From RGIG4608 sp964413365 (GTDB lineage: Bacteria > Bacillota > Clostridia > Oscillospirales > CAG-272): a stretch of 23,949 bases of DNA. The stretch spans positions 1 through 23,949 of the forward strand of contig CAYPRM010000022.1 of NCBI GenBank assembly GCA_964413365.1. The letters are read 5' to 3'. The notes beneath the pieces are model-generated. The model was not told the DNA's origin, ran no database searches, and saw only the letters and a list, made by a program, of their open reading frames with translations. Of this stretch, positions 18,782 through 23,949 are shown in pieces. The translations under genes and the position numbers were made by a program. Each line of letters begins with the position of its first letter. Positions within the stretch are counted from its first letter, which is position 1.

Positions 18782-20140
18782 TTACGCAAGTATATCGTCG
18801 AGGTCGTGAAGTCCCTGATTTGTGGACACGACTATCACGCGATCCCCTTCAAGGATCATATCGTTACCTGAGGGAATTATCGTTTTTCTGCCGCGCGTGA
18901 TACCTGCGATCAGGATATTCTGCTTCAGCCTTACGTCCTTAAGGGGCGTTCCGACGGCACGGGAATTTCCGACCGCCTTGAATTCAAGCGCCTCAGCCGC
19001 ACCGCCCATTATTTTATACAGCGTTTCAACGCCCGAGCCCTTGCTGTTTTCAAGTGCTCTTGCGTAGCGAACGATTATACTCGTGCTTATCTGCGAGGGG
19101 GAGATTATGGTCTCCACACCGAGATTCTGCGCCATTGAAAGCAGCTCGTCTCGGCTGATCTTGGAAACGACCTTCGGCACGCTCTGCGTTGCGGCAAATA
19201 TCGAGAGCATTATGTTCTGCTCGTCCATTCCCGTAAGGGAAACGAACGCATCCATGCCCGAGATGCCCTCCTCCATAAGAAGCTCCTGACTTGCTCCGTC
19301 GCCGTTTATTATAACAGCGCCCTGCAGCTCGCTCGCCAGAAATTCACATTTTTCGGGATCCCTCTCGATTATCTTGACATCCGTTCCTATCGAAAGGAGC
19401 TTTTTTGAGAGGTAATATGACGGTCTGCCGCCGCCGAGGATCATGACGCTCTTTGCCCTGCGCTTGAGAAGCCCGAGCATACTGAGCAGCTTCGAGATCT
19501 CACTTCTTACAGCGACAAGTCCGATCCTGTCGCCCGCGTGAAGCTCAAAGCGTCCGTCGGGGATAAGCGTCGTCGCGCCGCGTCTGACCGTACAGATCAG
19601 ATAATCCGCTCTGTACCTCTCCCTCATTTTTATAAGGCTCATACCGTCAAGGGGCGAGCCTGCGGGGAGTATAAGCTCCACCATTTCAACATTTCTGCCC
19701 GAAAATCGCTCGATCCTCACGGCGGAGGGGAGCTGAAGAATATTGGCTATCTCCTCTGCGATGAGAAGCTCGGGATTGAGGGAGATGGAAAGATCAAGCT
19801 GTCCTCTGAGAAATCCGAGACTCTGATCGTTGTATTCGGGATTACGTATGCGCGCGGCAGTGTGCTTTGTTCCGAGCCTCTTTGCAAGGAAGCAGGCGAG
19901 CATATTCACCTCGTCCGAATCCGTGGTGGAAACGAGAATATCCGCATCCGCCGCCCCTGCGTCATTCAGCGTGTCGCAGTCAACGGCATTTCCGCAAACC
20001 CCCATTACGTCAAACATATCCGAGACCTCACCGAGCACGGACGGATCGTTGTCTATAATAACGATGTCGTGCCCCTCCGAGGTCAGGCTCTGCGTCATAG
20101 ACCTACCGATCTTGCCACACCCAACGATGATTATCTTCAT
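18782..20140 (-). CDS. trkA: TrkA potassium channel regulatory subunit
   Basis: TrkA is the peripheral nucleotide-binding regulator of TrkH. The 452 residues hold two RCK_N-RCK_C pairs. The first Rossmann motif, IIIVGCGKIGRSMTQSL, is at the N-terminus; the second, VMILGGGRPSYYLSKKL, starts near residue 230 and lacks the usual GxGxxG, so it may bind nucleotide differently. The acidic strand ends VIIDND and VKIIERD suit NAD(H) binding. I chose ATG 20140 because AGGAGGGATC lies just before it; an in-frame ATG at 20173 has no such site. A consensus promoter lies 46-74 bp upstream, and a small hairpin abuts the ribosome binding site. The trkH gene follows after 17 nt. Confidence 0.95.
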   Translation of the reverse strand: MKIIIVGCGKIGRSMTQSLTSEGHDIVIIDNDPSVLGEVSDMFDVMGVCGNAVDCDTLNDAGAADADILVSTTDSDEVNMLACFLAKRLGTKHTAARIRNPEYNDQSLGFLRGQLDLSISLNPELLIAEEIANILQLPSAVRIERFSGRNVEMVELILPAGSPLDGMSLIKMRERYRADYLICTVRRGATTLIPDGRFELHAGDRIGLVAVRSEISKLLSMLGLLKRRAKSVMILGGGRPSYYLSKKLLSIGTDVKIIERDPEKCEFLASELQGAVIINGDGASQELLMEEGISGMDAFVSLTGMDEQNIMLSIFAATQSVPKVVSKISRDELLSMAQNLGVETIISPSQISTSIIVRYARALENSKGSGVETLYKIMGGAAEALEFKAVGNSRAVGTPLKDVRLKQNILIAGITRGRKTIIPSGNDMILEGDRVIVVSTNQGLHDLDDILA

Positions 20141-20185
20141 AGCTGATCCCTCCTCGCCTAAGGCGAAAAACAAATTTATACTGCA

Positions 20186-20214
20186 ATTATAGCACTATTG
20201 CATGGGAATGTCAA
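20186..20214 (-). promoter_or_regulatory. Consensus promoter of trkA-trkH
   Basis: On the minus strand, TTGACA (20214-20209), exactly 17 bp, TATAAT (20191-20186). A C-TAA-G hairpin (20154-20166) in the leader touches the trkA ribosome binding site. Confidence 0.92.
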
Positions 20215-20256
20215 TATCTAATCAATTTTGGGGATCGCTATATCATTAAGTGTGTT

Positions 20257-20280
20257 TGCCACCCGGAAGGCTCGCAAGCG
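20257..20280. repeat. Direct repeat copy A (tRNA-Cys 3'-end fragment plus half hairpin)
   Basis: These 24 nt recur exactly at 21039-21062. The first 12 nt, TGCCACCCGGAA, equal the acceptor/T-stem end of the tRNA-Cys gene at 21218-21229. The rest (GGCTCGCAAGCG) belongs to a short hairpin. Together with copy B it brackets the four-helix-bundle gene and the hairpin array. Confidence 0.85.
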
Positions 20281-20307
20281 GTCTTCAAAGCGTTCATTTG
20301 ATATAAT

Positions 20308-20335
20308 AAAGCGGATACCGTAAAGTACCCGTTTT
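20308..20335 (-). terminator. Possible terminator of the four-helix-bundle gene
   Basis: Arms 20308-20318 and 20325-20335 pair over 11 positions with one mismatch and one G-T pair. On the minus strand a T-rich but broken tract follows. It lies 8 nt past the gene's stop codon. Confidence 0.5.
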
Positions 20336-20343
20336 ATGCTTGA

Positions 20344-20697
20344 TTATTTGCTTTTTATTTTGTTCTCTATAGTAATGCAGGACGCCGTGAGCATTCTTTG
20401 TATTCTTCCGCAAAGATTGCGATAAGACTTGAACGTCTCCTCGTCAATCGCTCCCGTGTTGTAGAATAGCTTGAGCCACGACTCCGTTTCAGCACATTCC
20501 TTGCGTGCGATCTTGAATTTTGAAAGCATGTCGGCAAGGCTTTGAGGATATTGAGCCTCGGTGATGTTAGCAAATACGCTGGATGATGATTTGCGAAGCT
20601 GAAAAACAGAGTTCGCATTGGCGTTTGTAGCCTTGCAAAGCTTCTCACATTTTATAGCAAGCTCCTCGGAATAATCAAGCAATAGATTTTTACCCAC
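20344..20697 (-). CDS. Four-helix-bundle protein (S23/IVP, Avd-like)
   Basis: The 117-residue protein, read from a GTG at 20697 with GGGAG 9 nt upstream, matches the four-helix-bundle family found as intervening-sequence proteins in 23S rRNA genes and, in relatives, as the Avd accessory protein of diversity-generating retroelements. Four amphipathic helices are visible: LLLDYSEELAIKCEKLCKA, SSVFANITEAQYPQSL, LADMLSKFKIARKECAETES and the C-terminal NLCGRIQRMLTASCITIENK. The phase stays open upstream through the 21-bp repeats, but that is array sequence, not gene. There is no rRNA, reverse transcriptase or variable repeat here. The family forms basic pentamers that can bind nucleic acid, so a link to the adjacent hairpin array is possible, though unproven. 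Confidence 0.82.
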   Translation of the reverse strand: MGKNLLLDYSEELAIKCEKLCKATNANANSVFQLRKSSSSVFANITEAQYPQSLADMLSKFKIARKECAETESWLKLFYNTGAIDEETFKSYRNLCGRIQRMLTASCITIENKIKSK

Positions 20698-20715
20698 GAT
20701 ACTTTTCTCCCAAAT

Positions 20716-21033
20716 CAGCCGAAGGCTGCATGTAATCCGCCAAAGGCGGTATGTAATCCGCCAAAGGCGGTATGTAATCCGCCAAAGGCGGTATGTAATC
20801 CGCCAAAGGCGGTATGTAATCAGCCGAAGGCTGTATGTAATCCGCCAAAGGCGGTATGTAATCAAGACGAAGTCTTGAATGTAATCAATCCGAAGGTTTG
20901 GGGGTATACACGCTAAAGCGTGATGCCATACCGCACCGGGGTGCGGATTACATGCACGCCCTACGGGCGTGATTGCATACCAATCCTTCGGATTGGATAA
21001 AAAATTAAGCAACCTACGGTTGCTTAATTTTTT
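20716..21033. repeat. Large hairpin array with ATGTAAT linker
   Basis: About thirteen hairpins lie in tandem. From 20716 to 20877 they keep a 21-bp period: CAGCC-GAA-GGCTG (20716, 20821), CCGCC-AAA-GGCGG (20737, 20758, 20779, 20800, 20842) and CAAGAC-GAA-GTCTTG (20863). They are joined by ATGTAAT. Further units are at 20886 (one mismatch), 20909, 20931 (7-bp stem), 20955 (CACGCCC-TAC-GGGCGTG), 20980 and 20999-21033 (16-bp stem ending in six T). From about 20923 the linker appears as its complement (ATTACAT, ATTGCAT), so the array changes orientation. Only the CCGCC unit has clearly been amplified by copying; other stems differ but still pair. Confidence 0.92.
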
Positions 21034-21038
21034 GGAGG

Positions 21039-21062
21039 TGCCACCCGGAAGGCTCGCAAGCG
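21039..21062. repeat. Direct repeat copy B with tRNA-Cys 3'-end fragment
   Basis: This is an exact 24-nt copy of 20257-20280. Its flank extends the tRNA match: 21030-21050 equals 21209-21229, covering the T-run, the CCA complement, the discriminator, the acceptor strand and part of the T-stem of tRNA-Cys. It then runs into GCTCGC-AA-GCGAGC. Confidence 0.85.
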
Positions 21063-21150
21063 AGCTAATTTTTTCTGCCGAACCGCTCGCAAGCGGCGGT
21101 TGCGGCTTAGAAAAAATTGCGAACCGGGCCCCGTGCGTAGCACGGGGCTT
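21063..21150. repeat. Nested inverted repeats between copy B and tRNA-Cys
   Basis: AATTTTTTCT (21067-21076) pairs with AGAAAAAATT (21109-21118) around inner hairpins such as CCGCT-CGCA-AGCGG. Next comes GCCCCGTGC-GTA-GCACGGGGC (21128-21148), a 9-bp stem with C-G-closed triloop like those of the arrays. No gene lies here. Confidence 0.7.
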
Positions 21151-21173
21151 GGTCAGATTTACCAATGCCATCT

Positions 21174-21214
21174 CCAAAACAAAACGCACCCACAAGGGGT
21201 GCGTTTTGTTTTGG
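21174..21214 (-). terminator. Terminator of tRNA-Cys overlapping its CCA end
   Basis: An 18-bp perfect stem (21174-21191 with 21197-21214) has an ACAAG loop. On the minus strand the T-tract is GTTTTGTTTT. The outermost bases of the arm are the encoded CCA of the tRNA. Confidence 0.85.
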
Positions 21215-21285
21215 AGGTGCCACCCGGAATCGGACCGGGGATAGAGGTGTTGCAGACCTTTGCCTTACCGCTTGGCTATGGCACC
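21212..21285 (-). tRNA. tRNA-Cys (GCA)
   Basis: The 74-nt cloverleaf folds fully. The acceptor GGTGCCA pairs with TGGCACC; the D arm is GCC/GGC with an AGCGGTAA loop; the anticodon loop CTGCAAC gives anticodon GCA at 21253-21251; the T stem is CCCGG/CCGGG. The discriminator is U73, as in other tRNA-Cys, and CCA is encoded. One A-C mismatch closes the anticodon stem at 27-43. It has its own consensus promoter. It matches the T-box before cysE in both specifier and discriminator. Confidence 0.96.
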
Positions 21286-21304
21286 ATATTTATTTTGCAT
21301 TTGG

Positions 21305-21333
21305 ATTATACCACAAACGTGCGGAGTTGTCAA
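21305..21333 (-). promoter_or_regulatory. Consensus promoter of tRNA-Cys
   Basis: On the minus strand, TTGACA (21333-21328), 17 bp, TATAAT (21310-21305), about 20 bp upstream of the mature tRNA 5' end. Confidence 0.92.
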
Positions 21334-21398
21334 GTCCTTTTCCGAAAGAAAAGCAGAAAATCTAAACTATTTTCCCACTCTCTCCCAAAAATCACGCA

Positions 21399-21434
21399 AA
21401 AATTCACCGCAGGCAAAAGCCTGCGGTGAATTTT
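21399..21434 (-). terminator. Terminator of the fucO-like gene
   Basis: A 16-bp perfect stem (21399-21414 with 21419-21434), AAAA loop as read on the plus strand, and a T-tract on the minus strand, 12 nt past the stop codon. Confidence 0.92.
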
Positions 21435-21446
21435 ATGATAGCGAGA

Positions 21447-22592
21447 TCACATAAGCTGCAAATAAAGCTCCTTGATCTCGGCAACGCTCGTCTCTCTGGG
21501 GTTACCGGGGCGGCACGCGTCGTCATAAGCGGACTGTGCGAGGAAGTCGAGATCCTCAGGTCTTACGATCTCCTTGAGATCGGCAGGAATTCCGACATCG
21601 ATCGAGAGCTGCTTTACAGCGTCGATAGCCGCTCTTCTTGCCTCGTCGAGAGTCATCTCATCAACGCCCGAAACGCCCATAGCCCTTGCGATATCTCTAT
21701 ATTTCTCGCCCGTTGCGGGAGCGTTATACTCCATTACAGTGGGGAGGATTATAGCATTTGCCACGCCGTGGGGTGTATCATAGAGTGCGCCGAGGGGATG
21801 TGCCATCGAGTGGACTATACCAAGTCCGACGTTCGAGAATCCCATACCTGCGATATACTGACCAAGTGCCATTCCCTCGCGTCCCTCGGGCGTATTATCA
21901 ACCGCACCGCGAAGGCTCCTTGCGATTATCTCGATAGCCTTGAGGTGGAACATATCGCTCATTTCCCAAGCACCAGCGGTGATATATCCCTCGATCGCGT
22001 GCGTGAGTGCGTCCATACCCGTAGCGGCGGTGAGTCCGCGGGGCATTGAAGCCATCATATCGGGGTCGACGACTGCAACGACGGGGATGTCGTGAACGTC
22101 GACGCAGACCATTTTTCTATTTTTCTCAGCATCTGTAATAACGTAATTGATCGTAACCTCAGCCGCCGTGCCTGCGGTCGTGGGAACTGCGATGATGGGC
22201 GTGCACTTATTTTTCGTGGGAGCAACGCCCTCAAGCGAGCGAACGTCTGCGAACTCGGGGTTCTCAACGATGATACCTATCGCCTTTGCGGTATCCATGG
22301 ACGAGCCGCCGCCGATCGCAACGATGCAGTCCGCACCGCTCCTCTTGAACGCCTCAACTCCGCTCTGAACATTCTCTATCGTTGGGTTGGGCTTGATGTT
22401 CGAGTAGATCTCGTAGGGAATTCCTGCGCCGTCGAGCACATCCGTTACCTTTGCGGTAACTCCGAATTTTATAAGATCGGGATCGGAGCAAACGAACGCA
22501 CGCTTAAATCCCCTCCCCTTTATCTCAGTTGCTATCTCAGCGATCACGCCCTTGCCGTGATACGATGTCTCGTTAAGTACAAATCTTGCCAT
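21447..22592 (-). CDS. fucO: Lactaldehyde reductase, FucO-like iron alcohol dehydrogenase
   Basis: The 381-residue protein belongs to the group III iron-dependent alcohol dehydrogenases and is closest by eye to FucO (lactaldehyde:1,2-propanediol oxidoreductase). Shared blocks include NPEFADVRSLEG, PTTAGTAAEVTINYVITD, HAIEGYIT and GMGFSNVGLG. The metal ligands align as Asp194, His198, His261 and His275, offset by two from E. coli FucO. The NAD-binding GGGSSMD is near 94-100. The likely reaction is NADH-dependent reduction of L-lactaldehyde from fucose or rhamnose. AGGAG precedes the ATG. It is monocistronic, with its own promoter and terminator; no fucose or rhamnose catabolic genes are adjacent. 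Other short diols or aldehydes could be substrates. Confidence 0.92.
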   Translation of the reverse strand: MARFVLNETSYHGKGVIAEIATEIKGRGFKRAFVCSDPDLIKFGVTAKVTDVLDGAGIPYEIYSNIKPNPTIENVQSGVEAFKRSGADCIVAIGGGSSMDTAKAIGIIVENPEFADVRSLEGVAPTKNKCTPIIAVPTTAGTAAEVTINYVITDAEKNRKMVCVDVHDIPVVAVVDPDMMASMPRGLTAATGMDALTHAIEGYITAGAWEMSDMFHLKAIEIIARSLRGAVDNTPEGREGMALGQYIAGMGFSNVGLGIVHSMAHPLGALYDTPHGVANAIILPTVMEYNAPATGEKYRDIARAMGVSGVDEMTLDEARRAAIDAVKQLSIDVGIPADLKEIVRPEDLDFLAQSAYDDACRPGNPRETSVAEIKELYLQLM

Positions 22593-22649
22593 TTCTCATA
22601 TTCTCCTTTGTTTTTTGAATTAAGATCCCAAGCTGTGATCTTCACATCT

Positions 22650-22679
22650 ATTATACCATTCCCCCATAGGGAATGTCAA
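22650..22679 (-). promoter_or_regulatory. fucO promoter with palindrome in an 18-bp spacer
   Basis: On the minus strand, TTGACA (22679-22674), 18 bp, TATAAT (22655-22650). The spacer holds a perfect dyad, CATTCCC (22657-22663) and GGGAATG (22669-22675), that could be an operator. Confidence 0.85.
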
Positions 22680-22834
22680 GAAGAAGGTTTGTAAAAAATA
22701 TGCAAACAACGTATATATTTACATCTCTCCGCCGTGCCGCTTAAGGTCGTGAGCGCAAGACAATGACGGACGTTTCGCTGTTCGGAGGTCAGAAAATCAA
22801 AATATCCTTTGCCGAACGAACCGTGCAAAGTGCA

Positions 22835-22864
22835 AAAGAACCGAGTCCTGCGACTCGGTTCTTT
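22835..22864 (-). terminator. Terminator of the SDR gene
   Basis: A 13-bp stem (22835-22847 with 22852-22864) and a CTGC loop lie 16 nt past the SDR stop codon. The stretch 22680-22834 to its left shows no gene or repeat. Confidence 0.88.
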
Positions 22865-22880
22865 ATATTTCTTTCGGGAA

Positions 22881-23645
22881 TTAGAGAGTCGATCCGAAAT
22901 CGGTAACTATGGACTGACCTGTGATCGCACGGGATTCATCCGATGCGAAGAACACGAGCATATTTGCGACGTCATCGGGGAAGCAGGGCTGGACCTTGAG
23001 GTCATTGTGCTTCATCATCTGACCGAAAATGTTCATATCCATATTTGCCGCGCTCATTCCTGCGACCATGGGCGTAACTATCGTGCCGGGGCAGATGGCG
23101 TTGCAGCGGACGTTAGTGCCTGCAAAGCGGAGAGCGGTGTGTCTTGTGAGACCGATAATAGCCGCCTTGGATGCAACGTAAGCCGCACCGCCGCAGCCCA
23201 TAACGCCTGCAACGGATGCAACGTTGACGATTGAGCCGTAGCCCGTCTTTGCCATTTCTATTGCGACCTCGCGCGTCATGCACATAGTTCCCTTGGTATT
23301 GATATCGATAACTCTGTCAATATCCTCGTCGGCAACGCTGTCGATAGCCTTAAGACCTGTATCGAGCACGCCTGCGTTATTGATGAGAATGTCGATCCTG
23401 CCGAATCTCTCGAGCGTCTCTGCGACAACTCTCTTTGCATCCTCGGGCTTCGAGATATCACTGCAAACGGGGAGCACCTCGCCACCCGCCTCGCGGATCT
23501 TCTGCGCCACCTCGTCAAGCTGAGCCTGACGGCGTGCGGTGATAACGACCTTTGCGCCCTCACCGACGAATTTCATAGCAGTCGCCGCACCAACGCCGGA
23601 ATTTCCGCCCGTGATGATCGCGACCTTGTCCTGTAAACGGTTCAT
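22881..23645 (-). CDS. Short-chain dehydrogenase/reductase (SDR)
   Basis: The 254-residue protein is a classical SDR, an NAD(P)-dependent oxidoreductase. The cofactor motif TGGNSGVG is at 12-19, NNAG at 89-92, the structural Asn at about 116, and the catalytic Ser144, Tyr156 and Lys160 are all present. Arg38/Arg39 at the end of the second strand (ITARRQ) suggests NADP(H) preference. The C-terminus (AITGQSIVTDFGSTL) fits the FabG-like fold. GGAGG lies 11 nt before the ATG. It is a single-gene unit with its own promoter and terminator, so context gives no substrate. Candidates include sugar alcohol, steroid/bile acid or 3-oxoacyl reductions; none is favoured. Confidence 0.93.
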   Translation of the reverse strand: MNRLQDKVAIITGGNSGVGAATAMKFVGEGAKVVITARRQAQLDEVAQKIREAGGEVLPVCSDISKPEDAKRVVAETLERFGRIDILINNAGVLDTGLKAIDSVADEDIDRVIDINTKGTMCMTREVAIEMAKTGYGSIVNVASVAGVMGCGGAAYVASKAAIIGLTRHTALRFAGTNVRCNAICPGTIVTPMVAGMSAANMDMNIFGQMMKHNDLKVQPCFPDDVANMLVFFASDESRAITGQSIVTDFGSTL

Positions 23646-23705
23646 AATAAAATACCTCCGTGATTTTTTGTTTTTGCATTTTGTGTTTTTTGCTCTGATA
23701 ACTTG

Positions 23706-23734
23706 ATTATATCACCTTTTCACCGTTTAGTCAA
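23706..23734 (-). promoter_or_regulatory. Promoter of the SDR gene
   Basis: On the minus strand, TTGACT (23734-23729), 17 bp, TATAAT (23711-23706). The leader is about 55 nt. Confidence 0.85.
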
Positions 23735-23797
23735 TATTTTTATTTTTTTACTTTTTCTGAAATGCTCATAAAACGCCCGTATTTTCGACGGGGCGGT

Positions 23798-23855
23798 GAT
23801 GTTCTGTTTTGCAGAAACGATACTGCCCTGACGGCAAATGATGTTATGCCTTCGA
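23798..23855. repeat. Decayed hairpin array with ATGATGT linker
   Basis: A short hairpin TGCC-CTGAC-GGCA (23823-23835) is followed by the linker ATGATGT and by TATGCC-TTC-G, whose second arm is missing and replaced by an A-tract. The linker equals that of the array at 1-78. It lies just past the tRNA-Tyr terminator. Confidence 0.55.
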
Positions 23856-23864
23856 AAAAAAATG

Positions 23865-23896
23865 AAAAGATCCAACTCTTGCGAGTTGGATCTTTT
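23865..23896 (-). terminator. Terminator of tRNA-Tyr overlapping its CCA end
   Basis: A 14-bp perfect stem (23865-23878 with 23883-23896). The arm next to the tRNA starts in its encoded CCA, as with tRNA-Cys, and the minus-strand T-tract follows. Confidence 0.85.
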
Positions 23897-23949
23897 GGTG
23901 GGGGATGGTGGATTCGGACCACCGAAGTCAGTGACAACAGATTTACAGT
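23896..23949 (-). tRNA. tRNA-Tyr (GTA), 3' part only
   Basis: Readable on the minus strand: anticodon loop CTGTAAA with anticodon GTA (23946-23944), a long class II variable arm, T arm GGTGG-TCCGAAT-CCACC, 3' acceptor strand ATCCCCC, discriminator A and encoded CCA. The 5' half lies beyond the right edge of the window. The long variable arm and GTA anticodon identify bacterial tRNA-Tyr. Confidence 0.93.

Noticed and set aside
20716..20877. CRISPR array
   Set aside because: The period is only 21 bp, the spacers would be 7-8 nt, the units are palindromic throughout and no cas gene is present.
20344..21033. Diversity-generating retroelement
   Set aside because: An Avd-like protein is present, but there is no reverse transcriptase, no template repeat and no variable target gene in the window.
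20698..21195. Open frame continuing upstream of the four-helix-bundle gene, with a seven-residue repeat RLWRITY
   Set aside because: The 21-bp repeat period is a multiple of three, so the frame stays open by accident. The stretch is made of hairpin units and a tRNA fragment, has no ribosome binding site at its first ATG, and a good GTG start with GGGAG lies at the family's normal N-terminus.
23740..23937. Short open frame at the right edge on the minus strand
   Set aside because: It is a read-through of the tRNA-Tyr gene and its terminator hairpin.

Overview
The window looks like a chromosomal segment of a Gram-positive anaerobe of the class Clostridia (Bacillota), most likely an uncultured gut or rumen lineage. 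The signs are: AGGAGG-type ribosome binding sites; near-consensus sigma-A promoters (TTGACA, 17 bp, TATAAT) before most operons; a perfect CIRCE element before clpB; a cysteine T-box before cysE-cysS; a TepA-type ClpP-like protease; and the IscU-like/GGGtGRT pair common in anaerobic Firmicutes. I cannot name a genus. Nearly all of it is housekeeping or metabolic sequence. The unusual material lies in the intergenic repeats.

Layout. 1-78: short-hairpin array at the 3' end of tepA (minus). 854-3355: promoter, pduL-like phosphotransacylase, IscU-like scaffold, GGGtGRT protein, shared terminator. 3359-6129: clpB (minus) with CIRCE. 6235-8710: LURP-one-related protein and glmS. 8730-12414: a small lipoprotein (minus), divergent from an MFS transporter and a GH2 glycosidase. 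12454-17308: aspS, then a separately promoted T-box operon cysE-cysS-gtrA, a second hairpin array and a terminator. 17319-20214: trkA-trkH potassium uptake operon (minus). 20257-21285: 24-nt direct repeat, four-helix-bundle (S23/IVP/Avd-like) gene, large hairpin array, second repeat copy fused to a tRNA-Cys 3'-end fragment, and the intact tRNA-Cys(GCA). 21399-23734: fucO-like lactaldehyde reductase and an SDR oxidoreductase (both minus). 23790-23949: decayed hairpin array and a tRNA-Tyr cut by the window edge.

How the parts work together. The T-box before cysE-cysS should read the charging of tRNA-Cys, and the tRNA-Cys in this window fits it: anticodon GCA against a UGC/UGU specifier loop, and U73 against a UGGA T-box. 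The MFS and GH2 genes overlap and form a small uptake-and-cleavage unit for a glycoside. TrkA and TrkH form a two-component K+ uptake system. PduL and FucO suit acyl-phosphate and 1,2-propanediol/lactaldehyde metabolism, but there are no microcompartment shell genes here.

Most unusual signal: three arrays of short perfect hairpins whose stems differ from unit to unit. Nearly all have a C-NNN-G triloop, and the units are separated by a 7-nt linker that is constant within an array but differs between arrays (ATGATGT, TCGATAT, ATGTAAT). A fourth, decayed array reuses ATGATGT. All four lie just downstream of a gene's 3' end. The largest adjoins the four-helix-bundle gene, and both are bracketed by direct repeats carrying a piece of the tRNA-Cys 3' end. 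This could be a small, non-autonomous mobile element.
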